A DNA stretch of 64,000 nucleotides from Zeimonas sp036675585. Lineage in GTDB: Bacteria > Pseudomonadota > Gammaproteobacteria > Burkholderiales > Burkholderiaceae_E. A program made the position numbers and the translations under genes. The notes under the pieces were generated by a model. The model searched no databases. It saw nothing but the letters and a program-made list of their open reading frames with translations, and was not told the origin of the DNA. Of the stretch, positions 1 to 7,543 are shown in pieces. The stretch lies in assembly GCA_036675585.1 (NCBI GenBank), contig JAKFES010000042.1, forward strand, positions 16,087 through 80,086, written 5' to 3'. Each line of letters begins with the position of its first letter. The first letter of the stretch is position 1.

Positions 1-358
1 AATAGCGCGCGGCGAAGCGCACCAGATCGAGCCACGCGGCGGGCAGCACCGGCGCGTCGTCGAGCAGCACGCCCAGCGGCTTCACGCGCGCCGGATCGAT
101 CTCGCTGTGCGTGCTGTGCTCGACGACGAGTCCGATGCGCCGCCCCCGTCCCCACGGCACGACGGCCCAGGCGCCGACGGGAACGCTGCGCCCCGGACCG
201 TGTTCCGGATCGCCGTCGCCATCGAGCGCGTAGTCGAAGAGCGATGTGCCGAGCTGCGAAGCGGGCACGTCGATTGCCACCCGCACGTACCGCGGCCGAT
301 CGGCGCGCCCGCTGCGCGCCGGTTCAGGCGACGCGGCCGCCCCGATCGCCGGACTCAT
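1..358 (-). CDS. priA: Primosomal protein N' (PriA), N-terminal fragment cut by window edge
   Basis: Only the first 119 codons are present; the gene continues beyond base 1. The ATG at 358 opens a frame reading MSPAIGAAASPEP, then VRVAIDVPASQ and GAWAVVPWGRGRRIGLVVE. These match the 3'-DNA-end-binding N-terminal domain of PriA, the superfamily 2 helicase that restarts stalled forks and loads the primosome. The Walker motifs and cysteine-rich zinc region lie outside the window. The gene follows hemE on the same strand, an order common in Betaproteobacteria. The roughly 20-residue leader before the conserved core is typical. Identification rests on the N-terminal domain only. Confidence 0.85.
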   Translation of the reverse strand, partial: MSPAIGAAASPEPARSGRADRPRYVRVAIDVPASQLGTSLFDYALDGDGDPEHGPGRSVPVGAWAVVPWGRGRRIGLVVEHSTHSEIDPARVKPLGVLLDDAPVLPAAWLDLVRFAARY

Positions 359-428
359 CAGACTTCGCTTTAACTTCGCCGGTTAACGGGCTGCCTACAA
401 AGCGCTTTTCCGGGTCGTTCACAGAAGC

Positions 429-437
429 TGTGGATAA
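429..437 (-). other. DnaA box, TTATCCACA
   Basis: Exact match on the minus strand to the high-affinity DnaA box, centred between two inverted TTCACAG/CTGTGAA arms. A second, 8-of-9 site TTGTTCACA follows at 441-449 in the same orientation. Binding by DnaA is inferred from sequence only. Confidence 0.55.
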
Positions 438-604
438 AACTGTGAACAAAACGTCGATACCGTGCGCAAGAGCCCGTGAATCCACGCTTCCGCGTGGGTT
501 GCTCAATTTTTCATCAAACTGAAGTCCTTTGAAATCAAGGACTTGGAAAAGCCCTACTCGGTGTAGTGGCCCTGCAACGTCGGAAAGCGACGTCCGGCTC
601 GTTC

Positions 605-613
605 TGTGCATAA
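605..613 (-). other. DnaA box, TTATGCACA
   Basis: Full match to the TTWTNCACA consensus on the minus strand, 168 bp from the first exact box and in the same orientation. It lies between the hemE stop and the AT-rich core of the spacer. Confidence 0.45.
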
Positions 614-708
614 GTCAGCGGTTACCCGCATTTCGGGCCCGACATTTGTTGCGCTCTGCGCAACGCGCAAAGCGATCGGCCCGGCGCGGCCGGGCGCGCG
701 GGTGGCAA

Positions 709-1815
709 CTAGCGGGCGCGCTGGCGCCTGCTGTACGTGTGCACCGCATCGGCGAGCACGGCGACGCTGTCGGGGGGCGTGAACTGCGAAATCCCGTGGC
801 CGAGGTTGAACACGTGGCCGAAGCCCGGTGCCGGAACGCCGAAGGCATCGAGCACGCGCGCCGTTTCCTCGCGCACGACCTCGGCGCCGGCCATCAGCAC
901 CATCGGATCGAGATTGCCCTGCAGGGCACAGCGCGCACCGACGCGTTCGCGGGCACGGGCGAGATTCACCGTCCAGTCGACGCCGATCGCGTCGCAGCCG
1001 AGCCCCGCGATGTCCTCGAGCCACAGCCCGCCGCCCTTCGTGAACACGATGGTCGGGATGGCGGCCGAAGGCGCGGCGCCGTCGGCCGACGACGCCGTCT
1101 CGCGGCGCAATCGCAGCGCGCGCAGCACGCGCCGCATCGGTTCGAGCGAGAAGCGTTGATACGCGCCGTCGGCGAGCGCCCCGCCCCACGAATCGAACAG
1201 CATCAGCGCCTGCGCGCCGGCATCGATCTGCGCATTCAGGTACGCCGCGACGGCCTCGGCGTTGACGTCGAGGATCCGCTCGAGCAGGTCGGGGCGCCGG
1301 TACAGCATCGACTTCACCTGGCGAAAATCGACGCTCGCCCCGCCTTCGACCATGTAGCAGGCGAGCGTCCACGGACTGCCGGCGAAGCCGATCAGCGGCA
1401 CGCGGCCGGCGAGCGCCGCGCGGATCGTTCGCACCGCGTCGGTCACGTAGCGCAGCTCGCGCTCCGGATCCGGCACGGCGAGCTGGCGCACCGCTGCCTC
1501 GTCGCGCACCGGTCGCTCGAAGCGCGGGCCTTCGCCTTCGGCGAAATACAGCCCGAGCCCCATCGCATCGGGAATCGTCAGGATGTCGGAGAACAGGATC
1601 GCCGCATCGAGCGGAAAACGCTCGAGCGGCTGCAGCGTGACCTCGCAGGCGAGCTCCGGATTCTTGCACAGCGCAAGGAAGCTGCCGGCGCGCTTGCGCG
1701 TCTCGTTGTACTCGGGCAGGTAGCGGCCCGCCTGGCGCATCAGCCACAGCGGGGTGTATTCGGTGGGTTCGCGGCGCAGCGCGCGAAGGAACGTGTCGTT
1801 GGCCAGTGCAGTCAC
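709..1815 (-). CDS. hemE: Uroporphyrinogen decarboxylase (HemE)
   Basis: The cytoplasmic enzyme decarboxylates the four acetate side chains of uroporphyrinogen III to give coproporphyrinogen III in heme synthesis. The signature PLWLMRQAGRYLPEY is at residues 22-36, with the catalytic FSD (Asp77) and a second signature GFAGSPWTLACYMVEGG near 143-160. The product is 368 residues, slightly longer than usual because of an Ala/Ser-rich insert ETASSADGAAPSA near residue 240. The start is GTG; no in-frame ATG precedes the conserved core. It lies 23 bp after the acetoacetyl-CoA synthetase gene on the same strand and upstream of priA, so it may be partly co-transcribed with its upstream neighbour. Confidence 0.97.
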   Translation of the reverse strand: MTALANDTFLRALRREPTEYTPLWLMRQAGRYLPEYNETRKRAGSFLALCKNPELACEVTLQPLERFPLDAAILFSDILTIPDAMGLGLYFAEGEGPRFERPVRDEAAVRQLAVPDPERELRYVTDAVRTIRAALAGRVPLIGFAGSPWTLACYMVEGGASVDFRQVKSMLYRRPDLLERILDVNAEAVAAYLNAQIDAGAQALMLFDSWGGALADGAYQRFSLEPMRRVLRALRLRRETASSADGAAPSAAIPTIVFTKGGGLWLEDIAGLGCDAIGVDWTVNLARARERVGARCALQGNLDPMVLMAGAEVVREETARVLDAFGVPAPGFGHVFNLGHGISQFTPPDSVAVLADAVHTYSRRQRAR

Positions 1816-1838
1816 CGGCCGATTCTAACCGCTCGCCC

Positions 1839-3872
1839 TCAGCCCCGCGCCCGCGCGTAGGCGACGTACCAGTCGAACACCTCGGGCTCGGCGATCGCAT
1901 CGCGCTTGACCACCCGCTCGGGCGCATGGCCGAGCAGCAGCTTCTTCACCGGCAGCTCGAGCTTCTTGCCGGTGAGTGTGCGCGGAATGCCCGGGGCGAC
2001 GACGAACTCGTCGGGAACGTGGCGCGCACTCAGTGCGCCGCGCAACGCGGCGCGCAAGCTTGCCTCGAGCGCCGGGTCGAGCGACGCGCCGTCGCGCATC
2101 TGGACGAAGAGCAGCAGGCACGAATCGCGGCCGAGGTATTCGAGGTCGACGACCAGGCTGTCGACGATCTCGGGAATCGCCTCGATGACGCGATAGAACT
2201 CGCTCGTTCCCATGCGGATGCCCGCGCGGTTCACGGTGGCGTCCGAACGACCGTAGAGGACACCCCCGGTCGCACCCGGTCGCGCGACGAGCCGCAGCCA
2301 GTCGCCGTGCCGCCACACGTTGCGTCCGTCGGCGCCGCGGAAGCGATCGAAATAGCTCTCGCGATACCGCGCATCGCCTTCGTCGTTCCAGAAATACAGC
2401 GGCATCGACGGCATCGGGCGCGTGCACACGAGCTCGCCGACCTCGCCGACGACCGCCTGCCCGGCCTCGTCGAACGCGTGCACGGCGCAGCCGAGATTGC
2501 GGCACTGCAGTTCGCCCTCGTACACCGGCAGCGTCGGTGCGCCGACCAGGAAGCCGCCGGCGATGTCGGTGCCGCCCGACACCGAAGCGAGCCACACGTC
2601 GGGCTTGACGTCGCGGTAGATCCATCGGAAACACTCGCCGGACAACGGCGAACCGCTCGACTGGATCGCCTCGAGCGCGTCGAGGCGGGCGAATTCGCGC
2701 GGCGCGATGCCGGCTTTCAGTCCGTTGGCGAAGAACGCCGCGCCCGCACCGAAGGTCTGCACGCGGTTGCGCTCGACGAACCGCCACAGGAAACCCCAGT
2801 CGGGCGTCTTCGCCGGACCGCCGGAGCTGCCGTCGTACAGGCACAGCGTCGCGCCGGCGAGCAGACCCATCACCTGCAGGTTCCAGACGATCCAGCCGGT
2901 GGATGACGCCCAGAAGAAGCGATGTCCGGGCTCGAGGTCGGTGTGCAGCACGGTCGTGACCAGACCGGCGACGAGGATGCCGCCGTGGCCGTGCACGATC
3001 GATTTCGGCAGCCCGGTCGTGCCCGACGAATAGACGATCCACAACGGATGATCGAACTCGACCGGTTCGGCGCGCAGCGGTCCGGCCTCCTCGTGCAGCG
3101 CGTCCTCCCAATCGAGCACCGGCAGCGATGCGTCGAGCGCCGGGCGTGCATCCGCATCGAGATGCCGCAGCCAGACGAGATGGCGCAGCGACGGCAGCGC
3201 CGCGACGATCGCGCGCAGCGCATCGCGCCGGTCGAAATCGCGCCCGCCGAAGCGATAGCCGTCGCACGCGATCAGCACTTTCGGTTCGATCTGCCGGAAG
3301 CGCTCGGTCACGCCGACCGGGCCCATGTCGGGCGAGCAGACCGACCAGATCGCTCCGATCGAAGCGACCGCGAGAAACGCGACGACCGTCTGCGGCACGT
3401 TCGGCAGCCAGGCGACGACGCGATCGCCGCGCTCGACGCCGAGCGCGCGCAGCGAAGCCGCGAAGGCCGCGACGTCGCGGGCGAGCGCGTCCCAGCCGGT
3501 CTGGCCGCATCCGGCCGCCTCGCTCTCCCAGACGATCGCCGGCCGGTCGGCGGCCGCGTGGCGCAGCATCTGGTCGACGAGATTCAGCCGCGCGCCCTCG
3601 AACCATTTCGCGCCCGGCATGCGATCGTCGGCAAGCACGCGCCGGTAGCCGGTCGCTGCCCGCACGTCGAACCAGTCCCACACCGCGCTCCAGAACCCTT
3701 CCGGATCGTCGGTCGACCAGCGCCAGAGATCCTCGTAGCACGCGAAGCGCAAGCCGCGCCGCTGCTCGACCCACTGCGCGAAGTGCGTGAGCTGCGCGGC
3801 GCGAACGCGTTCGGGCGACGGCGTCCACAGCGGCGCACCGCCGTGCGGCGGATCGATCGTTTTCTTCGTCAT
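1839..3872 (-). CDS. Acetoacetyl-CoA synthetase (acetoacetate-CoA ligase)
   Basis: This 677-residue member of the ANL (AMP-binding) superfamily probably activates acetoacetate with ATP and CoA, linking ketone-body or PHB turnover to central metabolism. The N-terminal cap has the family pattern WTPSPERV...QWVEQRRGL. The P-loop YSSGTTGLPKS is near residue 280, WASSTGW just after it, and the C-terminal GTSEFYRV domain carries GKKLELPVKK with the catalytic lysine. Length and motifs fit AacS rather than acetyl-CoA synthetase. ATG start. The gene sits between an AraC regulator gene and hemE on the minus strand. Confidence 0.93.
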   Translation of the reverse strand: MTKKTIDPPHGGAPLWTPSPERVRAAQLTHFAQWVEQRRGLRFACYEDLWRWSTDDPEGFWSAVWDWFDVRAATGYRRVLADDRMPGAKWFEGARLNLVDQMLRHAAADRPAIVWESEAAGCGQTGWDALARDVAAFAASLRALGVERGDRVVAWLPNVPQTVVAFLAVASIGAIWSVCSPDMGPVGVTERFRQIEPKVLIACDGYRFGGRDFDRRDALRAIVAALPSLRHLVWLRHLDADARPALDASLPVLDWEDALHEEAGPLRAEPVEFDHPLWIVYSSGTTGLPKSIVHGHGGILVAGLVTTVLHTDLEPGHRFFWASSTGWIVWNLQVMGLLAGATLCLYDGSSGGPAKTPDWGFLWRFVERNRVQTFGAGAAFFANGLKAGIAPREFARLDALEAIQSSGSPLSGECFRWIYRDVKPDVWLASVSGGTDIAGGFLVGAPTLPVYEGELQCRNLGCAVHAFDEAGQAVVGEVGELVCTRPMPSMPLYFWNDEGDARYRESYFDRFRGADGRNVWRHGDWLRLVARPGATGGVLYGRSDATVNRAGIRMGTSEFYRVIEAIPEIVDSLVVDLEYLGRDSCLLLFVQMRDGASLDPALEASLRAALRGALSARHVPDEFVVAPGIPRTLTGKKLELPVKKLLLGHAPERVVKRDAIAEPEVFDWYVAYARARG

Positions 3873-3900
3873 GCCGGCGTCGTCGTGCCGCGCGCCGCGT

Positions 3901-4752
3901 TCACGAATCGGCGAGCGCGGCGACGGACATCGTCCTCGTGTTCGCCCACGCTTTCGGCGTTGCGCCGGTGCGCGTCGCGAACACGCGACCGAGCGCCGCC
4001 GGGCTGGCGTAGCCGACTTCGCCGGCGACCTGCTTCACCGGGCGCCCCTGTTGGAGCAGATGCTGCGCGAGGCCGATGCGCCAGCGCGTCAGGTACTCGC
4101 CGGGCGCCACGCCGAGCACCTGCTTGAATCGTGCGGCGAAGCGGGCGCGCGACATGCCCGCGGCAGCCGCGAGATCCTCCAGGTGCCAGTCGCGCTCGGG
4201 CTCGTCGTGCAGCACGACGAGCGCTTTCGACAGGCGCGCGTCGGCGAGCCCGGCGAGCATCCCGGTGCCGACCAGCCCGTGATCGATGACGTGGCGCAGG
4301 ACCTGCACGAGCAGCAATTCGCACAGGCGGCTCAGCGCCACCTGTTGCCCGCACAAGCGGTGGTCGGCTTCGGCGGCGAGCTGCTCGAGCGTCGCACGCG
4401 CGTCGCCGAGCGCTTCGAGCGGCAGCACGAGCACCGGCGGCAGCGCCGCCGCGAGCGGCCCCACCGAGCCGCCGTCGAAATGAATCGACGCGCTCAGCAG
4501 CGTGGCGGGTGCGGACGCGGCAGGGCGCAACTCGTGCGCGAACGGCCTCGGATAGAACAGCAGCGACGCGCGCGCGAGATTCAACGGCGACCAGCCCGGA
4601 TGCATCGAGCGCACGGCGCCGCCGCGCAGCAGATGGAGCCGACCCGCATCGTGCTCGTCGCCGAAGACCGCCGCCTGCTGCAGCGGGCCGTTGCGGTCGA
4701 CCCGCGCGGTGACGCTGAAGCGGGAAAGGAGACTCGACAGTCGATCGGGCAT
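3901..4752 (-). CDS. AraC-family transcriptional regulator with cupin-type sensor domain
   Basis: This 283-residue regulator has an N-terminal cupin-like ligand domain (roughly 5-170, including HLLRGGAVRSMHPGW) and a C-terminal double helix-turn-helix (roughly 185-275). The latter reads WHLEDLAAAAGMSRARFAARFKQ and then ARVFATRTG-type second HTH sequence. Similar cupin AraC proteins often control neighbouring metabolic or efflux genes. It is divergent from folE (127 bp spacer) and 28 bp upstream of the acetoacetyl-CoA synthetase gene, which is a plausible target. The ligand is unknown. ATG start. Confidence 0.85.
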   Translation of the reverse strand: MPDRLSSLLSRFSVTARVDRNGPLQQAAVFGDEHDAGRLHLLRGGAVRSMHPGWSPLNLARASLLFYPRPFAHELRPAASAPATLLSASIHFDGGSVGPLAAALPPVLVLPLEALGDARATLEQLAAEADHRLCGQQVALSRLCELLLVQVLRHVIDHGLVGTGMLAGLADARLSKALVVLHDEPERDWHLEDLAAAAGMSRARFAARFKQVLGVAPGEYLTRWRIGLAQHLLQQGRPVKQVAGEVGYASPAALGRVFATRTGATPKAWANTRTMSVAALADS

Positions 4753-4879
4753 GCTCGGACGGCCGGGAAGGAAGGGGGCATTCTATGACACGGGCGCGCG
4801 CGTCGTCGCGAGCGAGTCCAGTAGACTCCTCGCTTTTCCAAGACGAATCGCGATCTTTCTGCCTGGGGGGCGACCGAGC

Positions 4880-5458
4880 ATGCGCGACGCATCCGAAGAC
4901 CGACCGTTCACGCACGCCGACTGGCGCCGCCTGCTGCGGAACCTGCACGAGGACCCCGACCGCCCGGGCCTGCGCGAGACGCCGATGCGCGTCGAGCGCG
5001 CCTGGGAGCACTGGACCTCGGGCTACCTGCAGGATCCGGCCGACATCCTGAAGGTGTTCGAGGACGGCGCCGAGCAATACAGCGAGCTGATCGTCGTGCG
5101 CAACATCCCGGTGTACAGCCACTGCGAACATCATCTGGCGCCGTTCTTCGGCACCGCCACCGTCGGCTACGTCCCCGACGGACGCATCGTCGGGCTGTCG
5201 AAGCTCACGCGGCTCGTCGACTGCTTCGCCAAGCGGCTGCAGGTGCAGGAGCGCCTGACGCGACAGATCGCCGATGCGCTGATGTCGCACTTGTCGCCGG
5301 CCGCCGTCGGGGTCGTCGTTCGCTGCCGGCACCTGTGCATGGAGAGTCGCGGAATCCGCGCGATCGGCGAGGAGACCGTCACGTCGGCGATGCTCGGCGA
5401 GCTGCTGACGAATCTCGGGATGCGCACCGAGCTGCTCGCGCTCGACCGCGACCGCTGA
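4880..5458 (+). CDS. folE: GTP cyclohydrolase I (FolE)
   Basis: The enzyme converts GTP to 7,8-dihydroneopterin triphosphate, the first step of folate synthesis. The 192-residue product carries zinc ligands Cys82 and His85 (HCEHH motif) and Cys153 (CRHLCMESRG), and the FAKRLQVQERLT substrate segment near 116-127. It is at the short end of the family. The reading frame is open upstream to 4691, but the ATG at 4880 follows a GGGG tract and begins the normal N terminus. The gene is divergent from the AraC regulator and convergent, 3 bp apart, with the next gene. Confidence 0.96.
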   Translation: MRDASEDRPFTHADWRRLLRNLHEDPDRPGLRETPMRVERAWEHWTSGYLQDPADILKVFEDGAEQYSELIVVRNIPVYSHCEHHLAPFFGTATVGYVPDGRIVGLSKLTRLVDCFAKRLQVQERLTRQIADALMSHLSPAAVGVVVRCRHLCMESRGIRAIGEETVTSAMLGELLTNLGMRTELLALDRDR

Positions 5459-5461
5459 CCG

Positions 5462-5983
5462 CTAGCGTGCCAGCCGGCGCGCATTGGCGGTCGCGCGCCG
5501 ATGCACCGGCCCGAGCGCGCTGAACGCGATGCGCGGCGCCGAGCGCGCCCAGCGACGAGCCGCACCTCGGTAGACCGAGCGCCACGCGTCGCCGCCCCAC
5601 GGGTTTGCGCCGGGCGCCGCCCACCACGCCTGCATCGACCACGCGGCGATCTCGAACCAGGTCTGCCAGAACTGCGCGGTCGCGTCGGTGGCCGATTCGA
5701 ACCAGGCTTCGGCTTTCTCGTCGAACATCCGGTGGAACTCGGCCCGGTCGACCGCGCCGGGAAACGGGCCGCTGCGCAGCATCCGACCCGAGCGGTGCGC
5801 GATGACCTGCGGCGCGGCCCATCCGATCTCGAGGCAGCGGATCCAGGCGGGAAACCACGCCCACATCGCCGTCGATGCGAGCGCGCCCGTGGCGAGCGCC
5901 TGTGTCGTACGCCGCGCTTCGCGTGCGTTCGTCGTGCCTGCGCGAAGCACGCTCGTCTGCATGGCTCGTGCCGCTTTCTGCAT
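5462..5983 (-). CDS. Uncharacterised tryptophan-rich protein, possibly phasin-like
   Basis: This 173-residue protein has no recognisable signal peptide. Its middle is rich in Trp and amphipathic helix (WFESATDATAQFWQTWFEI) and its C terminus is strongly basic. The segment APQVIAHRSGRMLRSGPFP resembles a stretch in Betaproteobacterial PHA-granule-associated (phasin-like) proteins, but this is from memory and is weak. A PHB link would agree with the acetoacetyl-CoA synthetase gene nearby. It overlaps nothing and converges with folE. The ATG at 5983 has only a modest ribosome site, and an alternative ATG lies 7 codons downstream. Confidence 0.6.
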   Translation of the reverse strand: MQKAARAMQTSVLRAGTTNAREARRTTQALATGALASTAMWAWFPAWIRCLEIGWAAPQVIAHRSGRMLRSGPFPGAVDRAEFHRMFDEKAEAWFESATDATAQFWQTWFEIAAWSMQAWWAAPGANPWGGDAWRSVYRGAARRWARSAPRIAFSALGPVHRRATANARRLAR

Positions 5984-6151
5984 CGCGCTTTCCGGAGGTT
6001 GGGGGATCGACCGATCGTGTCACGTTTTTCACGACGACCCCCGGCGTTTCGCCGGCGTGCGCCCGCGAGACGCTGCCGGCGCAATGGGCATCCAGCTTGC
6101 TCCGAACAACGGACCACTGGCCACACGTCCACGCAGCAAAGGAGCGCAAGT

Positions 6152-6496
6152 ATGCAGACCGGCACACAACCATCGGGCGGCGGAACGACCTCGTCGAATC
6201 CCGGCTCGTTTCCGACCTCGGATACGATGAAATCGGCGGAACGCGGCGCCGAGCGCTTGACCGAGAAAGCCTCCGAGGCCGTCGACCGGCTGTCGGAGAA
6301 AGTGCAGCCGACGATGGACGCGCTGAGCGAGAAGGCCTCGCACGCGGTCGACGCGGTGTCGCACAAAGCCGACCAGCTCCGCGGCATGCAGGAAACCGCG
6401 CTGGAGACGACGCGCAGCTACGTTCGCGAGAATCCGATCGCCGCGATCGGGATCGCGGCGGTCGCGGGCCTGTTGCTCGGTCGCATGAGGCATTGA
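6152..6496 (+). CDS. DUF883 (ElaB/YqjD-like) membrane-anchored protein
   Basis: This 114-residue protein has a Gly/Ser-rich N terminus, a central amphipathic helix with repeated EKASEAVDRLSEK-like heptads (about 30-80) and a C-terminal transmembrane helix NPIAAIGIAAVAGLLLGRMRH. That architecture is the YqjD/ElaB family, whose E. coli members anchor to the inner membrane and can associate with ribosomes in stationary phase. The ATG follows AAAGGAG by 7 nt. It begins a four-gene run (DUF883, YqjE-like and two small proteins) with 2-bp spacing or overlaps, as in yqjD-yqjE-yqjK. The ribosome link is family knowledge, not shown here. Confidence 0.88.
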   Translation: MQTGTQPSGGGTTSSNPGSFPTSDTMKSAERGAERLTEKASEAVDRLSEKVQPTMDALSEKASHAVDAVSHKADQLRGMQETALETTRSYVRENPIAAIGIAAVAGLLLGRMRH

Positions 6497-6498
6497 CG

Positions 6499-6930
6499 AT
6501 GAGTGCCCGGTATCCGAGTCATCCGGGGCCGGGCGCCGTCTCGTTGCGCGAGGCGGTGTTCGACCTGTTCGACTCGCTTCGCGCCTCGCTGGCCACGCGC
6601 CTCGAGCTCGTCGCGCTCGAGGGGCGGCGCGCGGGCGTCGCGCTCGCGCAGATGATGATCGTCGGCGTGCTCGGCGCGATTCTCGGGATCTCGGCCTGGC
6701 TCGTCGCCGTCTGGGGAATCACCTGGGGGCTGATGGAACTCGGCCTCGCGCCCTGGCTCGCCATCGTGCTCGTCATCGCGGCCAACCTGATCGGCGCCTG
6801 GCTGTGCGTGCTCGCGGTCAAGCGACTCGCCCAGCGGCTGCTGTTCCCGGCCACGCTGCGGCACCTGCACGTGGGCAAGTCGGCTGCCGGCCCGTCGTCC
6901 GACACGGAGCGTATGAATGAAGCAGCCTGA
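6499..6930 (+). CDS. Phage-holin-family / YqjE-like inner membrane protein
   Basis: The 143-residue product has two strong transmembrane segments (about 50-75 and 84-106: MMIVGVLGAILGISAWLV, then WLAIVLVIAANLIGAWLC) preceded by an amphipathic N-terminal helix with LRASLATRLELVALE. That layout is characteristic of the YqjE/Phage_holin_3_6 family. It is not evidence of a prophage, since it follows the DUF883 gene by 2 bp as in yqjDE loci. The function in envelope stress is unproven. The ATG overlaps the end region of the previous stop context. Confidence 0.85.
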   Translation: MSARYPSHPGPGAVSLREAVFDLFDSLRASLATRLELVALEGRRAGVALAQMMIVGVLGAILGISAWLVAVWGITWGLMELGLAPWLAIVLVIAANLIGAWLCVLAVKRLAQRLLFPATLRHLHVGKSAAGPSSDTERMNEAA

Positions 6931-7261
6931 TTACGAAGACCAGTTGTTGCGCGCCGACCGTGCGGTGACCACTGCCGATCGCGACGTGCGCACCGCCGTC
7001 CAGGTGCTCGGCGAGGGCGCCACGCCGCGGCTGGCGCAGATCGGCCTCGCCGCCGTCGCGCTCGGCGTCGTCGGCGCGCTGCTCGTGCGCAGCGGAAGAC
7101 GCTCGAATTCGCGGCTGTTCAAGGCGATCGACTACTCGGTGCTGCTGCCGCTCGCGGCGAACGTCATTCCGCGCATCGTCTCGATGATGTCGAATTCGCG
7201 ACAGCCCTATGCATCGCCGGTCGTGCAGCCGGACTACGCGAGCCGGGCGCGTACGCCATGA
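6917..7261 (+). CDS. Small membrane protein, third gene of the YqjDE-like operon
   Basis: This 114-residue protein overlaps the YqjE-like gene by 14 nt and so is probably translationally coupled to it. An N-terminal charged helix (about 1-35) is followed by a hydrophobic segment IGLAAVALGVVGALLV (about 42-57), a basic turn and a second hydrophobic stretch VLLPLAANVIPRIV. The position suggests a YqjK analogue, but the sequence is not clearly the same family. No enzymatic motif is visible. Confidence 0.7.
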   Translation: MKQPDYEDQLLRADRAVTTADRDVRTAVQVLGEGATPRLAQIGLAAVALGVVGALLVRSGRRSNSRLFKAIDYSVLLPLAANVIPRIVSMMSNSRQPYASPVVQPDYASRARTP

Positions 7262-7521
7262 CGCGCCGTTCGGACCGTACGATCGCCCGCCCGGACGCGC
7301 ACGCCGACGAGCGCAGCCGCAACACGCCGTGGATGGCCATCGCGCTGGTCGCCGGGATCGTCGCCGGCGCGAAGCTCGCGCAATCCTGGTATCGCGAAGC
7401 GAAGAGGCACGCTCGCGCGCAGGAGCGGCGCGAGCGCCTGCAGACCTGGGAAGGCGAAGGCGGAGCGCTTCCCGGCACCATCGGCACCGGCAGCGCGGCG
7501 AACCCGCCGCCCCGGCACTGA
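7258..7521 (+). CDS. Small membrane-anchored hypothetical protein
   Basis: This 87-residue product has its ATG overlapping the upstream stop (ATGA), closing the four-gene operon. One transmembrane helix WMAIALVAGIVAGAKLAQ (about 25-42) is followed by a long basic/acidic helix and a Gly-rich tail. I do not recognise the family. The coupling and similar size to the preceding genes suggest a shared envelope role. The gene converges with ilvD after 22 bp. Confidence 0.65.
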   Translation: MTRRSDRTIARPDAHADERSRNTPWMAIALVAGIVAGAKLAQSWYREAKRHARAQERRERLQTWEGEGGALPGTIGTGSAANPPPRH

Positions 7522-7543
7522 TCCGGCGCGAGCCGGTTTCGCG

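Larger units (their letters stand above)
359..708. other. AT-richer hemE-priA spacer with DnaA-box-like sites and hairpins
   Basis: No convincing gene lies in these 350 bases. The stretch 361-560 is clearly richer in A+T than its surroundings. On the minus strand it holds two full matches to TTWTNCACA (429-437 and 605-613), an 8-of-9 match at 441-449, and a weaker fourth near 415-423. GTTCACAG (417-424) and CTGTGAAC (440-447) form an inverted repeat around the best box. Other hairpins are a perfect 8-bp stem with 7-nt loop (522-529/537-544), a 6-bp stem (482-497) and a 7-bp stem with 3-nt loop (648-664) just after hemE. It could be an origin-like DnaA-binding region or the priA control region. 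Confidence 0.55.

Noticed and set aside
6499..6930. Prophage holin
   Set aside because: The phage-holin label is a family name; the gene stands in a YqjDE-type operon and no phage genes are nearby.
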